A stretch of DNA of 64,000 nucleotides from Pagrus major (lineage: Eukaryota; Chordata; Actinopteri; Spariformes; Sparidae): the NCBI RefSeq assembly GCF_040436345.1, contig NC_133219.1:19364458-19428457 (forward strand), given 5' to 3'. This document shows, piece by piece, positions 31,247-61,071 of this stretch (position 1 is its first letter; each line of letters starts with the position of its first letter). Under the pieces are notes generated by a model. The model had not been told where the DNA came from, did no database searches, and worked only from the letters and a program-made list of their open reading frames with translations. The position numbers and the translations under genes were made by a program.

Positions 31247-34200
31247 ATGGACGTCCCCACAGCCAATCAGAGCCAGACACCCTGCCAGCCGTGGGCGGGC
31301 CAGAACGGCTGGTCCCCTGCTTCACCTCAAGCAGCCCCCTTCAACCCTCTGCTGGGTTTTAAGCATCTCAGCCTGGGCTCACCTTCTGACCAGAGAGCCT
31401 GCTATGATCACCTGAAGGCGTCCAACCAGGGCTGCCAGAGCGACATCAGCACCTTTTCATCCAGCAACAACACTCATCACAGTACGCTTTACGCTAATAA
31501 TGCTGATCAGAGTGAGCAGCGAGTCAATCCTGATGCTCGTGTGTCATCCACGGTTCCAGCTGCAAGCCAAGGAAGAAACATACCTCCATGTTCTCTCCCT
31601 CTTCTGAACGAAGGGACGCAGCCATGCAAGCCACATCAAATGCCATTTTACTCCCCTTACAGCCCTTACCAAGCAATATCTCCCCCTTTGCAGTCTCCAT
31701 ACGCACACCAGGGTTTATTGAATGGACCTCAGTCACCACATCAAAAACATCTGCCCATCAGCTCTCCATCATTTGGACAATGTGTAAACCAGAGTCCACA
31801 GTGCACACCTCAGCCTGCATTTGAGAGGGCAAATGTGGAGTCCTCTGTTGGATACACCTACAGTCATGTCACGCCTACCTCTCCTATCCAACAGCAGCCT
31901 CAGTGGACACTTCCACAACACTCTAAAGGTAGGTTCATTTATGATATGTACATGGTAAGCTCAGATTTATTTTACAAACCCTCCCACGTGAGCTGACCAG
32001 CAGGTTGAGAAGCATTGGTCAGTGAAATTCTGAAATTAATAACTACAGCTGCAGCCCAATGGCATTGTAGAAAAAACTGATATTGTTTAATCACGTAAAA
32101 GCAGTCCAATAGAGCATCACAGTTGTGCCCCATCATTCAGGGAACTCGTCACTTCAGGGAAGTGTTGGAGTCAGAGTTCAGATTATGATGATCTTCTCTG
32201 GATCTTTCCTCCGTCGTCTTCTTGCATTGTGTAACTCCCCTGTATTTTCCTCAGGACCCATAAATGAGTTTGTTCCCAGCACGGGTGCACAGGACAAGAA
32301 CATCACACAACAGGTGGGGAGAATACAGCAACAGCAACACAACTCTCACACAAATGATTATTTCCCTAATCAATACATATCTTCTAAGGTGTTGTTTTGT
32401 TCAACCAACAGTCCAAAACCACAAATACAGATGCATTACCACATTGCCATGTATCCTGCAAACAGCTGTGATTAGAAAAGAAAAATAGTATTTAAAACTA
32501 TGTTGCATCTTTCTTTAACTGACTTCCAAAACACTCGCCAGATCAACATCTTCACACACAAGGTGGTCGACAGGGGCCATCAATCAACGTTTTGGTTTTT
32601 CGTCCCTCAGAATTACAGGATGTCTTTCTTGACTCAGTATTGCTGCACTCATATTGAATACAGTCTAGAAAAACAAAATCTAACTAGAAATAGCATCAAT
32701 GTGTTGAAATAATGTCAAAGTTTCATTGTTTTTCTCGACAGTCTCCTAACTCTGAGTCTCGTTATGGCCTGGACCCAGAGCTCCTTCCCAGTGCTGTAAG
32801 TTCATCTTTTCCTGAATGACTCCCGCAGCTCCTCACCAATGATGTTTATTGCCTGTTACAGTACATCTTTAAGAAAAGCAGCAAAATGGCTGATTGAATG
32901 AATGTATTTATTTTATTTATTTTGTAATAGTTCATGCCTCTTTTGAGGGAAGAGTTATCATACTTCTGCTGATTGATATGGTTTCACTTGTGTCTCTCTC
33001 TGTACGTCTCAGGTGAAGGTGATTGCAGAGGACAGGGCAGAGTGGGAGGGCAAAGTCTTCATCTCAGAGCCTTTTTCCCGTCTTCCTCCTCTGGCGACTA
33101 CTTCTTGTACCGTAGAGGACAGGGGTAAACGCACACAACACTGTCTGCAACTGTGTCACAGAGATGTACTCCATTAAAATGTATTTTAGATATCCTACTT
33201 AATGCTGCATCAACATGACTTACATCATATGGTATGGTTCAGCTCTGAATTACAAATATGATATTTTGATGTGCTTGTCAGTTTGTTTTCCTTCAGCCCT
33301 TCTTGTCACCGTGTTTTTAGACAGCCGTTATGTCATTCCTGACCCGTCTCTGTCGAACTCTAGGTAATGCGAGTCCTTCGGCCATCCGCTCCATTTCGTA
33401 CTGCGTGCCCTGTGAAGGTCAGACTGCCCTACTCAGCCGTCTGCCGCTGGGAGCTGTGGTCACCCCCCTGGTAAAACAAAATGCTAGAGAGGTCAGTTTA
33501 TAGCTACTCTGTTTATTCTGTAATATATGTGTTGGAATAACTTCAATAACAAAATACAAACTTAGAATTGGAGAAATATTTAGGGCAGTTTTTGCGTGGA
33601 ACTGAAGCCATTGTGTTACGCTACAAATAAACCCATGCATGGGCCGTTTAGAGATCCTGAGATATACACATGTGAATTTAAGGTGTATGTGTGTGCGTTG
33701 CCTCTAGAAGCCCCTGCCTGTGTGCAAAGAGGCAGAGTGTGTTACGGGATGTGGCTGGTGCGGAGCCTCCATGTGCCCAGCGATGGGCTGGCAGGACTGT
33801 GGACAGAGGTTTTACTGCCCCTTCTGTGGTAAACTCAGTGAAGGTAAGATTTCACATTGAGCATCAAAGCCTCCAGGCAGCGCTCATACACGATCTGTAG
33901 TTGAGGTTCAGTGACAGAAAAGATGGCTGTTTTTTTTCACACATTGTAGCCACAAGTTTGGTTTGTCCAATACCTACTCTACTTACAGTAATAGTCAAAA
34001 TCAAACTTTATTTATATAGCACATTTTATACGGCATTTTATATGGCATGCGGCCATACTTTGTCTCTCCTGTCCTGTGTATTAGTGCCGTGGCAACACTA
34101 CCAGCCCACCAAAGGGGTGGAGGGGGTTCGGGTGGATAAAGACAAGAGGCCAGAGCTCAATATGGGCTCTTACGAGATACTCAATTCTCAGAAGGTTAGT

Positions 34201-37200
34201 TCCATCTTCTACCATTGTTAGTTTTGTTTGTTTATTAGTTGTCATTGCTTGTTCTTACTGGCGCCCTTTAAAGACCCTTTAACAGTCTCAGAATAACGTG
34301 GGTAAAGATGCTTTGTGTGTGTTTTAAACTGTTGTTCTTTATCTCAGGGTGAACCTGCTGCACTGCTTCTAGCCATAGATGTTTCTCCCTCAGCACTAAG
34401 AGGAGGACATCTGGAGTTTGCAACACAACAAATACTCGCCCTGCTCACTTCTTTGAAGAGGTAAAACACGCCCACATCGCACTATATATGCACACACACA
34501 CTCTCTTTCACAGCCTGCTCAGTAGTAACCCTATGCAGGTTTGGAAACACTGGGAATATAGGGACGATGGTCTTTTATCTAGTTTGCAGCAGGCAATCTT
34601 TAACGTTTCATTTAATTCGTGTAGGGAGGATGGTGATGCCTTGTCGGACGTCCGTGTTGGTTTAATGACTTATGACAGCAGGATCCACCTGTACGACCTC
34701 AGCCCTGCCCTGTCTCGCCCACACATGCTGGTCATCACTGAGACAGAAGAACTGCAGCTTCCTGTGAGGGAGGGGCTTCTGGTGTCCCTGAAAGACTGTA
34801 TCGACAGTATCGAAAGGTTTCAACTGACCATTTTGTCAGATGTTTTTTCATGTCGAACTGAATTATGCACGAGTGTGCTCCTAGTTTCATACAGCACTCT
34901 TGTTCATGTTCTAGAGCAAGCCAGCCGAAATCTGTTGCAAGCTAGTGATGTTCTTTCTGCAAATAGAAGTGATAATAATAGACTTGAAAATATTTTCATG
35001 ACTTTGCCTTTCTTTTTTTGGATCAAGTGATAATTAACTGTCTGTTGTCTGTTTGTGTAGTGTGTTGCAGCTTATTCCTCAGTATTCTCCAGAGTGTGAT
35101 GACTCCAGTGGAGTTACCGTGGAGCTGTCTATGAAAGCCGGGCTAGCTGTACTGAAGGTCAGTCATCACTGCACAGACTTTAATGGTTTTTTTTTTTCAT
35201 TGTTAAAATTTCTCCTGGATTTATTGTGGCTGCACAAGGAGGGATAATATCCTGATGTTAGTTTACCACTTTAACTGCTAACTTTAACCCTCTTTTACAG
35301 TCAGTGACTTGATATGATTTAAGTACTTTGTTCTGTTTGTTTCCAGGCCCTGAGTTGTCCTGGGAAGCTGCTGATCTTCCATACTGCCCCTCTGATAGAG
35401 ATAGGACAAACCAACTCATCCTCAGGGTTCTTTGGCTCCAACAAACCAAAGGTATGAAACACACACACGCACACGCGCCCTGTGCAGTTGGGGCGGCTAA
35501 AGCAACATTGTGTGCAAGTACAAAGACAGTTTCATTAATTCCCTTCTCTTTAATTTTCCCCAGTCAATCTTTCAGCCATCAGAGCTCACCATCTCATTGG
35601 CCAAGGAGTGCGTCAGTCATGGCTGCGGCGTTCACCTGTTTCTCCTCTCCCAGCAAGACGTGGGTGGAGCTTGGCCGGGGCACATTCCACATCTAACAGG
35701 TGGACGTCTGCACACCTACAGCCACCTCCAGGTATCAGTTGTTCCTCCCATTTTAGCACTGGAAATGACGTTAAATGAACTACATAAAGAAGAAATATCA
35801 TTTTAATAGTTGATTAGCTGCTCTACTTTTACCACTAGTAGCAGTTGTGCCAAATTCAACAAAAAAAAGTAAAAATACATAACTTACAGTTGGTTAGAGC
35901 TTCACAAATGCAAAGGGTTGCCTACTACTACTTTATCAGTGATTTAAAACGAATAATTTATGAAATTGTTGGTTTCTTTTTAACTGTTTTTTGATAAACT
36001 GATGACTGGAACATGCTACTTATTCAGGTCCAGTTACAAACTAATTTTTTTTTTAATTCCCACCACAGGGTGAATTGGACAAAGAGCGTTTCAGCACTGA
36101 CCTAAAGAAGACTGTAGAAACGGACTCAGGCTACAAGGCTGAGCTCAGGATTTTTGTCAGCAAAGGTGAGACCTTTTTATTTTGTGTGATTATTCAGTTA
36201 ACATCCTTTTAAAAATACCTGTGATCTCTCTCCAGATATGCGTGTGTCTGGGTGTTATGGACTTTTTATCCCTGGGCCCAGTCCTGGCCACGTCACCATG
36301 GCAACCCTTGATCACTTTACAACACTGGCTGTGGAGCTCGCGCACACCAGAGCTCTGGATGAGACGAGAGCTGTCGCCATTCAGGTAAGGTTTATGTTTG
36401 TGACCATCGATTTGGATCAGAAATAGAAAATCACAGAGTTGTCAATTGTGTTGCCTTTATGTCATCCAAATCCTTCTGCTGGTTGAGAAGTAGTTAATTG
36501 AATTATTTTTAATAATGCTTTTTAGTAAAATTTTTGTAAATAATTTTATAAAGACTTTTTACTTTATCAGTCATTCATAAAACAGTAACTCAATGCGGAC
36601 TGCGTTCTGATGATTGAAGAGATACTTTATGATTTGCAGTCCCTTCAACTGTCTTTTTTTAACCATAATCCTCCTCTCTCCGCTCCTGTTTATCAGGCTG
36701 TATTGTCCTACAGCACCCAGACTGGAGACAGGAGGACCAGGGTTCACACTCTGACCCTGCGATGCTCACGTCACCTGCAGGACGCCTTCCGGCAGTACCA
36801 GGCCCAGACACTACTCACCTTCTACTGCAAAAAGAGTGAGGATCTTATACTGTGGATTAGTGCATTGTTTAGACGTTATACTGTAGATAAAATGCTTAGC
36901 AACATCAGCATATGTTCTGTTGTACATTGCTAATTAATATGACTTAAAGATTCCCTCATAGCTAAGATAGTTATTCTCTCTGTTCTTTTAAATTAAGACC
37001 ACAGATTTTTTCCATGAACATAGAAAGTTTTGAAAGCCACTAGACAACATTGTTTTGTGTTTTGGTGTTCCTGTCTAGTTTACTGTGCAGTGTTGGAGCG
37101 CCCTCTACAGGAGCTGAGGGAGGAACTGCAGACGGAGGCAACAGAAGCATTGGCGTCCTATCGGAAACACTGCTGCTCTGCTTCAGTGTCTGCTGGACAG

Positions 37201-39626
37201 GTGAGGTTATGAAACATAAAAAGAAACTACATAGCTATAAATTAATCCAGAAGGTTTGTTTTTACTTTTGAAAATGTCTAAAAAGTGTAAATTCTGTTTC
37301 AGTTATTGTAGAGAAAAATCAGAATGACTTTTTTATTAACATTATTTTCTTTTTTGCTTTACAAGCCCACCCTGATGCATCATCTTTCTCTTGTTATATC
37401 CCTCTTCATTCACCTGCTACATAAGTTAATAACATCTCTTTTGACCATATGTACTTTGTTCTCTCTGTGTATGTGCCTGTAGCTGGTCCTCCCTCAGTAC
37501 CTGCGAGCTCTTCCTGTTTACATCAACAGTCTGAGGAAGAGCGAGGTGCTGCTGCCGGGCCTGCGGAGCTCCGTCCACCAGCGGCTGCAGCAGCGCTGCC
37601 AGGTGCTCAGCATGGACACCCGCAGCACCTCCACACAATTCTACCCTCTGCTGCTGTCTCTGGTCAGTACCATCAACACGTGGATGTTTGTCCTGATCAG
37701 ATTTATGCTACGAAAAGTCAGTGAGGCTGGTGTATCAGGCTAAAATTACGCGTGACTAACCACATTACTGACTCTTACTTAATCGTTGACAGAGCAGTTA
37801 TTTAAGCCTCTCCTGCACCGCATTAGTGTTGACCTGTGACCTCTATTTCCACTGACCGAATTCTAGATGGAGAGTTATTTCTCTCTCAAGACAGTAATGC
37901 TACCAGTAAGAGATGGCTGTCACTTCATTGACAGAACATTTTTTTCCAGTTCCTTTGTTTTTGCCTTTGGCGTGTATCGGTAAGTTCTCACTCACTTGTC
38001 GCCTGCAGCCGCTGTCAGCCGACAGCTCCGACTCTCCACACCCAGAGGAGGCCCTGCGCTGCTGTGCTGCCAGCCTTGAGCCGAGAGGTCTGTACTTGGT
38101 TCATGCACCCCTCACCCTGCTGCTCTGGGTGGGCACCCAAGTCCCAGCATGCACCCTGGTCGAGCTCTTCAACACCAGCTGCTTCTCCTCCCTGCCCTCT
38201 GGAGAGGTAAAGGATTAGACGGAGGTGGACACACACACAGCACGCAAGAGCCAATACAGCGGCGCTACAGTGGATATATCCGACAAATTAAATAAAGGCT
38301 GAAAATAAAATGTTCTAAAACTGCTGTAATTGTTTGGGTTTGTTTGGCCATTTTTTAACAAGCATTTTAATTCACCAAAAATTAAAAAAAATTGGCTACA
38401 TCAGCTTTCCTGTAAAGAATTCAACCATTCCAAACTGTGAAGTAATGTTATGAGGAGGTTATTTAGAAGAGGAAAAACAGGGACAACTAGTTTAAAAACG
38501 AGACTGATGAAGCTTCTCACCACTAAGCTGTGCCATGTTTGTGACACTGATTTAACCCAAAGGGCTCTAAAGACACTCTGTTTTCTGTCCATTTCTAATG
38601 TTTCTTTTTTAATGTGAATGTGTTATTTCAGACCAAGCTGCCAGTTCTTGAAAACCATCTGTCCATCACTGTTCGATCCCTCATCGACACACTGAACTCC
38701 CAAGCACCCTGTGCCCGCAAGGTGAGCCTATGCTGACCGCCCTGCTTCTGCTGCAGGCGAGGATTTTATATTCCAACAATGGCGACTCAATGAGTCAGCC
38801 AACATCTGTGACCTTAAATCACACAGTTGCTGTTTCAATATGTGAGGTCATCTCCTCTGTTGCGGCCTCACTCGTTTTCTTGTACAATTATATTGTTCTG
38901 CAGTAGGTCCAGTGGATTTGGTGGATTATCAGCCAAATTATGTTTAAAATCCATTCTTTTTTAAAATCCATTCTTTTTTTTCAAAAGTTCACTACATTAG
39001 TGATGTTTTCTAAATCCATAAGAAATTGTGTTAAAGCAACATTAAGTAAAATAAGATCATCTAAATCATGTTGATGGTACAGTGTCTTGTATTTGGGTGA
39101 ATGGTCTCTGTCTCAGCCACTCCGCCCCCCCATCACTTGTTTCTGCACTATGTAACTTCAGTGAGAGGGTAGGATCACAGCGTTACATACTGTACATGTG
39201 TACTTCATCAAGTTTTCAACACATAACATTGTAATGACGTAATGAGTTTTGTTTGTAGTTAGCACCTACATTATATCTGACAAATAACAGACCTGGGATT
39301 TGTATTTACGACAGTGGCGTTGCACTCAGAAACTGTGGGGGGTGCCAAATTGAACAAAATGCCAATTTCTACATAATGTTGCTTTAAATAATTGGGATTT
39401 CAGTGTTGGCCAAAATGATTATTATTATGATTTCAGCCCTTCTTGTAGCCACTGATGAATGAAGACTGTGTTTTTTCTGTCTCAGCTGTTGGTGGTGAAG
39501 CAGGGCGACTCCTGTGAGGAGGCTCTGCAGCGCCACCTGGTGGAGGACAAGAGTCCTAACGGAGGAGCGTCCTACGCAGACTTCCTGTACCATCTCCACG
39601 TCAACTCTGTCCGGCTTCTGCAGTGA
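31247..39626 (+). CDS. sec24c/d-like: Sec24-like COPII coat protein (SEC24C/D clade)
   Basis: Twenty-one coding exons give 1036 codons without frame breaks: 31247-31928, 32255-32313, 32412-32450, 32742-32795, 33013-33124, 33364-33491, 33708-33843, 34085-34194, 34348-34460, 34625-34816, 35061-35157, 35347-35451, 35564-35731, 36069-36165, 36236-36384, 36697-36835, 37079-37200, 37483-37662, 38009-38206, 38632-38721, 39486-39626. Sec24 pairs with Sec23 in the inner COPII coat and selects ER export cargo. Visible are a Gln/Pro/Ser-rich N-terminus (about 230 residues), the zinc finger (CGWC...YCPFC), the trunk (RPELNMGSYEIL, AALLLAIDVSPSAL), LLIFHTAPLIE, LTGGRLHTYSH, the helical domain and the gelsolin-like end with HLVEDKSPNGGASYADFLYH. 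The C-terminus matches SEC24C/D best, though much of the protein is divergent. The 39-base exon at 32412 has a weak donor and is the least certain. The 5' coding exons are paralogous to those at 21110-22491. Confidence 0.93.
33985..34045 (+). repeat. Fragment of a dispersed repeat in a sec24 intron
   Basis: AAACTTTATTTATATAGCAC is the start of a very common fish repeat. Only a short piece is present, just upstream of the exon at 34085. Confidence 0.5.
39031..39387. mobile_element. TTAA-bounded miniature element in the last sec24 intron
   Basis: The left end TTAAAGCAACATTAAGTA and the right end TACATAATGTTGCTTTAA are inverted repeats with one mismatch. It is 357 bp long, non-coding, and ends 99 bases before the last coding exon. 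Confidence 0.8.
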
Positions 39627-40018
39627 CTTAACACACAAACATGCACACTTTCTGACCTCTCTGGGTGCATTTTCCTCTACAAAAGACATACTTGCCGAAA
39701 ATAAAGACAGACGGAAGGAAACAAAAGTATTACGGGCCATTATTGACATTACTACAGTGTGGAAATATGAAAGGCCTGTTGTCAGGCAGTGCATGGGGAC
39801 ATTTTAAGTGAGACATAATTTCATTTATTTCACGACTGTGACGTGTGCTGTGTGGAATGTGATCCGTGCTGTTCTGAAAATGTGTTTATGATGTTAATTT
39901 ATTCCTGTGTCATGGCAGTTCTCTAATCCCTGCCTGAGATTTGTGTGTAAGTGTGTCTCAGCGTGTGTGTGTGTGTGTGATGCCCACAGTATGTTCTGTG
40001 TCTGCATAATCTCCTATA

Positions 40019-40041
40019 AATAAATAAATAAATAAATAAAT
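40019..40041 (+). promoter_or_regulatory. Polyadenylation signals of the sec24-like gene
   Basis: A run of overlapping AATAAA hexamers (tandem AAAT repeat) about 400 bases after the stop codon, followed by a TTTAATTGAACC stretch. Consistent with the end of a 0.4-kb 3' UTR. Confidence 0.7.
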
Positions 40042-41789
40042 GCTTTAATTGAACCTTGATTGAAGTTTCTACCATTGTTTTTCAGGAGAGGACTTTTCTG
40101 TGTCTCATGAACATCAATAGAACTGTTTTCTAACAGTCAAGTTGTATCTAAGACGTCATCCTGCCACATTGGATGAAGATGTGACTCAGGAAGCCGAAAG
40201 GCCAACTGTCTAATGAGTCCAAGGGGCTAATCAAACTACAGTAATTGGCAGTAATTATGTTGCTGCAAGGGTGGGGAGCACTCAAGCATGTGGCAGGAGC
40301 AGCGGGGAGGGGGTGGGATGGCACTGCTGTTATTTTCCTTCATTACAGTCCTGTTTTCATATCACTCATGAATTTGATTGGTCAAACAAAAAACACTGAG
40401 GATAAATTGATCGTGGGGATTTTCCATGATGAGGATAATCGTTAATATCCTCACATGAGTGACTTGAAACGCTGTCAACGCCTCAAATCTGCCCTCCCAT
40501 CTCTGTTACATCACCATCTTAGTTGATGAGGGTTTATCTCGTTGGTACCATGAATGCATATACAAAAAAAATGTGTTAATCCATCCAAACACTCTGGACC
40601 AAGTGATGGACTGATTGACAAACCAGCTCTAACACCATGGAGCCACACTAGTGACAAGGCTAAAACAAACAGACAAACAAACCATTTCCTGCTATAATCA
40701 AGATAATCAAATTAATTAAAAGGCATCATCTCTAATAATAACCTCATCTCTAACAGCATTACAGCTCATTTAAACCCTCAACTTTAACCCTCTCTTCACT
40801 GATTTCAAACCCTGACCACACAGACTTTACTTTTGGATCTACTCAGATTCTTATCTTTCCAAATAAGCAGTATAATCACAGTGAAAACATCTGCGCAGAG
40901 ATGAAGTACAATCAGTTTCTACAGCTGTCTGTGAGGAAAAATAAATAACCACCAGCTGGATGTCCAGCGCTACTGTGAAGAAAAAGACCAACGCAGAACA
41001 TTCAAATTATTTGTAACTGTGTGTCTGTGTACTCATTGGCTGTGTGTAGGCTGTCCTGCTTTTGTATCCTGAAGCATTTTGGATGCTGCCCAGCTAATTC
41101 TGCTGGGATCACACTGACTGAGAGGATGTAGGCTGAGAGAGCAGAAGTTAAACTGCAAGCACTCTGTTTGACACTGTAGCTTGAAGCAAAGACAAACAGA
41201 TTTCTCTTTTTTTGGTTGTGTTGGAGAATTTTAAATTACGGATTAAAAAGATTAAATCGGTGCTAGCTACACTTCTGCGCCTTTGGAGGTTTTAATGAGT
41301 TTACATTTTATGATTACACGTTTGGTTGAATGACAAAAAAGGGAAATTAAGGACAATTTTATCAATAAGGATTTTCAGATCTTGGTTGGTGGCTCGTCAG
41401 CAATGTCCTCAGTTGGTGGGGTTCTGTTACAGGAATAGAGTTTAGTGGCATCAGTCTTGTTTAACTTAATGTTTTGCTATGAGCCTGATGGTACTAAGAA
41501 AGAGCAGAGAGCCATTTTTGTGATGTGACTTTTACATGTGAAATTTTTCAATGCCCAAAATGCAACTGCACATCGCTTAAGCGATGAAAGTTAAATACTT
41601 TGTTACTAATAACAACTGCAGTGCAGCCCTGTTATGAAGACTATACGGTCACAAAGGGCCCCTGGAGCCACCGTGGGGCCTCCAAAAAGTGTACTGTAGT
41701 GAGGATTGTTTTTAAATCCCTTGACAAATGTGTTCCTAATAATTTAAAATAAACATTTTGGGGGAAATGCAGCATCTGTTTCATCAAGA

Positions 41790-42025
41790 TTGCAGCATCA
41801 AGATTAGTTGCTTACAAGACAGACAATTAATCTACAACTATTTTGATAACTGGATAATCATTTTCAGCATTTTGAAGCATCAGATGCCAAACATTTGCAG
41901 GTTCCAGCTTCTCAAATGTGAGGATTTGATGCATTTCTTTGTCATATGTGAAAGTGAAGTGAATTTCTCTGGATTTCGGACTGTTTTACTTGAATTACGC
42001 CAACATGTTCCTAAAAACATTGTAA
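41790..42025 (-). mobile_element. Miniature element of the AGGGCTGCAAC family, partial
   Basis: It shares GACAGACAATTAATCTACAA, TTCCAGCTTCTCAAATGTGA and GGATTTGATGCATTTCTTTG with the family members at 20274 and 58920 (some in opposite orientation). The ends are eroded. Confidence 0.55.
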
Positions 42026-42591
42026 GGAAATGCAGCACCTGTCTCATGTATGCACATTTGGGAGATGTTATAATGGAGATTCTTTCAGACCTGTAACTTT
42101 TCAGGAGTTTCTTGATGCCCTAATGTTTTTGAGATATTACAATTTTCTGTGAGTCTAGGTTTTTCCGGGTTCAACTTGAAATGTCACACTTGACCTGAAA
42201 GATGTTAAAAGTTCTTCACAGATCTAGCCTCTTTTGCTCTTAAAGTGCACCAGATTGATGCCCCCCAACAAGCTTGAAACGGCCCTGCAGCAGTATTTCT
42301 ATAACACTGCCCTGAACGTTTATGTCATTTTACAGTTTTATCTGCAGAGCTTGAGTCTGTTGCTGTGATGTCTGAATAATGCCACTCTAAAATTACTACC
42401 AGGATCTCTTTCAGTCCTTCTGTGGATTAAACCAAGACACAATTCGCATCGTCCTGCTTGATTCACACCACTCATGGCGGCACGTTTTGAAGGCACAAAC
42501 CAGCTCTCTCATATTTGCCCCTATTTGGAAATACGCACCGTGCAGGCGGGAGGTGTGTTCGATTACGTTGCCGCGCTGCGCCGTCGTGCGC

Positions 42592-42612
42592 TCTGTCCAC
42601 CAGAGGGCGTCA
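42592..42612 (+). promoter_or_regulatory. CTCF-like site
   Basis: GTCCACCAGAGGGCGTCAG closely follows the vertebrate CTCF core (CCACCAGRGGGCG). It sits in the only GC-rich patch between the two genes, about 1.2 kb upstream of the CaMKII start codon, a plausible boundary position. Sequence match only. Confidence 0.5.
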
Positions 42613-43049
42613 GAGAGCCAGCCCTGCACCGCCTCTTACTACTGAGGGTGCAACCAGATCAAGCGCACTGTGTCAAGTTAGCCGGACTTATCAGCACAAG
42701 ACCGGAAGAAGGGTGATTTTGGACTTCAGAATACAGTATTTTGAAGCGCATGCTCTCTGGTTGAAAAGGTGGGTAGACTATGACCTCCAGTCAGTCATCA
42801 TATATATTTTTTTAACATTTTTTTACATTTATAAACATTGTATTCGCAATTTTTTATTGGAAAGTTACTGATGTTTATAGTTAGGGTTAAGGTTAACTAT
42901 ATATGTATCATTTACTAATGATGGTTATTGTAAAGTGTTACCCATGTTAGTAAGTTCTTTTTATCATTGAAATAAGTTTAAAAAAAAGTTTAATACATTT
43001 CAGTCAAAATCAGCCATATTTGTTACTTATCTTCTTTGTCTTCCTCTGT

Positions 43050-43257
43050 GGCTCTTCCTGAGGTTTCTTCCATCTTTTCCCCTCCTGTTCAAAGTTTTTT
43101 TTTGTGTTTTTTTTGTTTTGCAATATGGAAAGTTTTCCCCACTCGAATGTAGGGTCTAAGGACAGAGGGTGTCATTCACTGTGCAGATTGTAAAGCCCAC
43201 TGAGACATTGTGATTGTGATTTTGGGCTATATAAATAAAATTGATTTGATTTGATTT
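43050..43257 (+). repeat. Dispersed teleost repeat with TTGAT tail
   Basis: A longer copy of the repeat at 7965-8145: GCTCTTCCTGAGGTTTCTTC, GGTCTAAGGACAGAGGGTGT, ATTGTGATTGTGATTTTGGG, then AATAAAATTGATTTGATTTG. The short tandem tail is typical of retrotransposed sequence. Confidence 0.75.
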
Positions 43258-43289
43258 ATCATGGAATTGAATGTTACACCAACGTAAAT

Positions 43290-43439
43290 ACATTTGTTGG
43301 TTATACAGTTTATTCAGTCATGAAAAAAGAGAGTTTGTCTATTCAGTTTGCTAAGGGCATAATAAAGATATTAGTCAATGAAGATCTTTCTCTTACTGAT
43401 TAAAAATCTCTTCCCCAAAACCACATAGTGCACCTTTAA
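43290..43439. mobile_element. TTAA-type miniature element, right half
   Basis: It shares GTTTATTCAGTCATGA and the end CACATAGTGCACCTTTAA with 13067-13364. It lies directly upstream of the CaMKII promoter. Confidence 0.6.
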
Positions 43440-43474
43440 AAGTTTAACTAAACATTTCAATATGAAAAGACGCG

Positions 43475-43806
43475 TCTTATTCTGAAAATCCCAACCGGAA
43501 GTCGCCGTGCTCTGGTCGGGCAGCTTGAATCGCGGGTCTGTTGGGTTGAGCGCGGTTGTAGCTGTCAGATAGTGGAGAGAGACAGAGACAGAGACGGAGA
43601 CAGACAGAGACACCCACCCTGGTCGCTTCGTCTGTCCGTATCCAACCCTCCCTTGACTCGGCGCCTCCGACAGGCCACCTCACCGCTCCCACGGCCGTCT
43701 AGCTGCTGGGCGGACCTTTACTTTGAAACGCACATTTAAGCGCAAAGGACCTCGCACATTTTCCCGGAGCTGTCAAAGTAGAAGAAGCGAGAGACAGGGG
43801 AGCGAC
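43475..43806 (+). promoter_or_regulatory. CaMKII promoter and 5' UTR
   Basis: A CpG-rich, TATA-less stretch begins with TCTTATTCTGAAAATC and CCGGAAGTC, nearly the same as the block at 11261 and 18734. A GAGACAGAGAC purine repeat (43570-43610) and GC-rich sequence run up to the ATG at 43807 (context GCGACATGG, a good Kozak match). The transcription start is probably near 43500. Confidence 0.6.

Positions 43807-61071
<17,265 letters not shown>

Larger units (their letters stand above)
40061..43474. other. Intergenic region between sec24-like and CaMKII genes
   Basis: No gene is supported. It includes a miniature element (41790-42025), a GC-rich patch with a CTCF-like site (42490-42720), a dispersed repeat (43050-43257) and a partial TTAA element (43290-43439). 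The open frames around 42474-42716 come from the GC-rich patch and have no family resemblance. Confidence 0.6.

Noticed and set aside
34488-35030. A 180-codon continuous frame in the sec24-like gene
   Set aside because: Only 34625-34816 is coding. The extensions on both sides are intron read-through, shown by the donor and acceptor phases and by Sec24 homology.
42474-42871. Overlapping frames of 80 and 118 codons upstream of CaMKII
   Set aside because: Explained by a GC-rich patch; no domain, and the frame ends in AT-rich sequence with no splice site.
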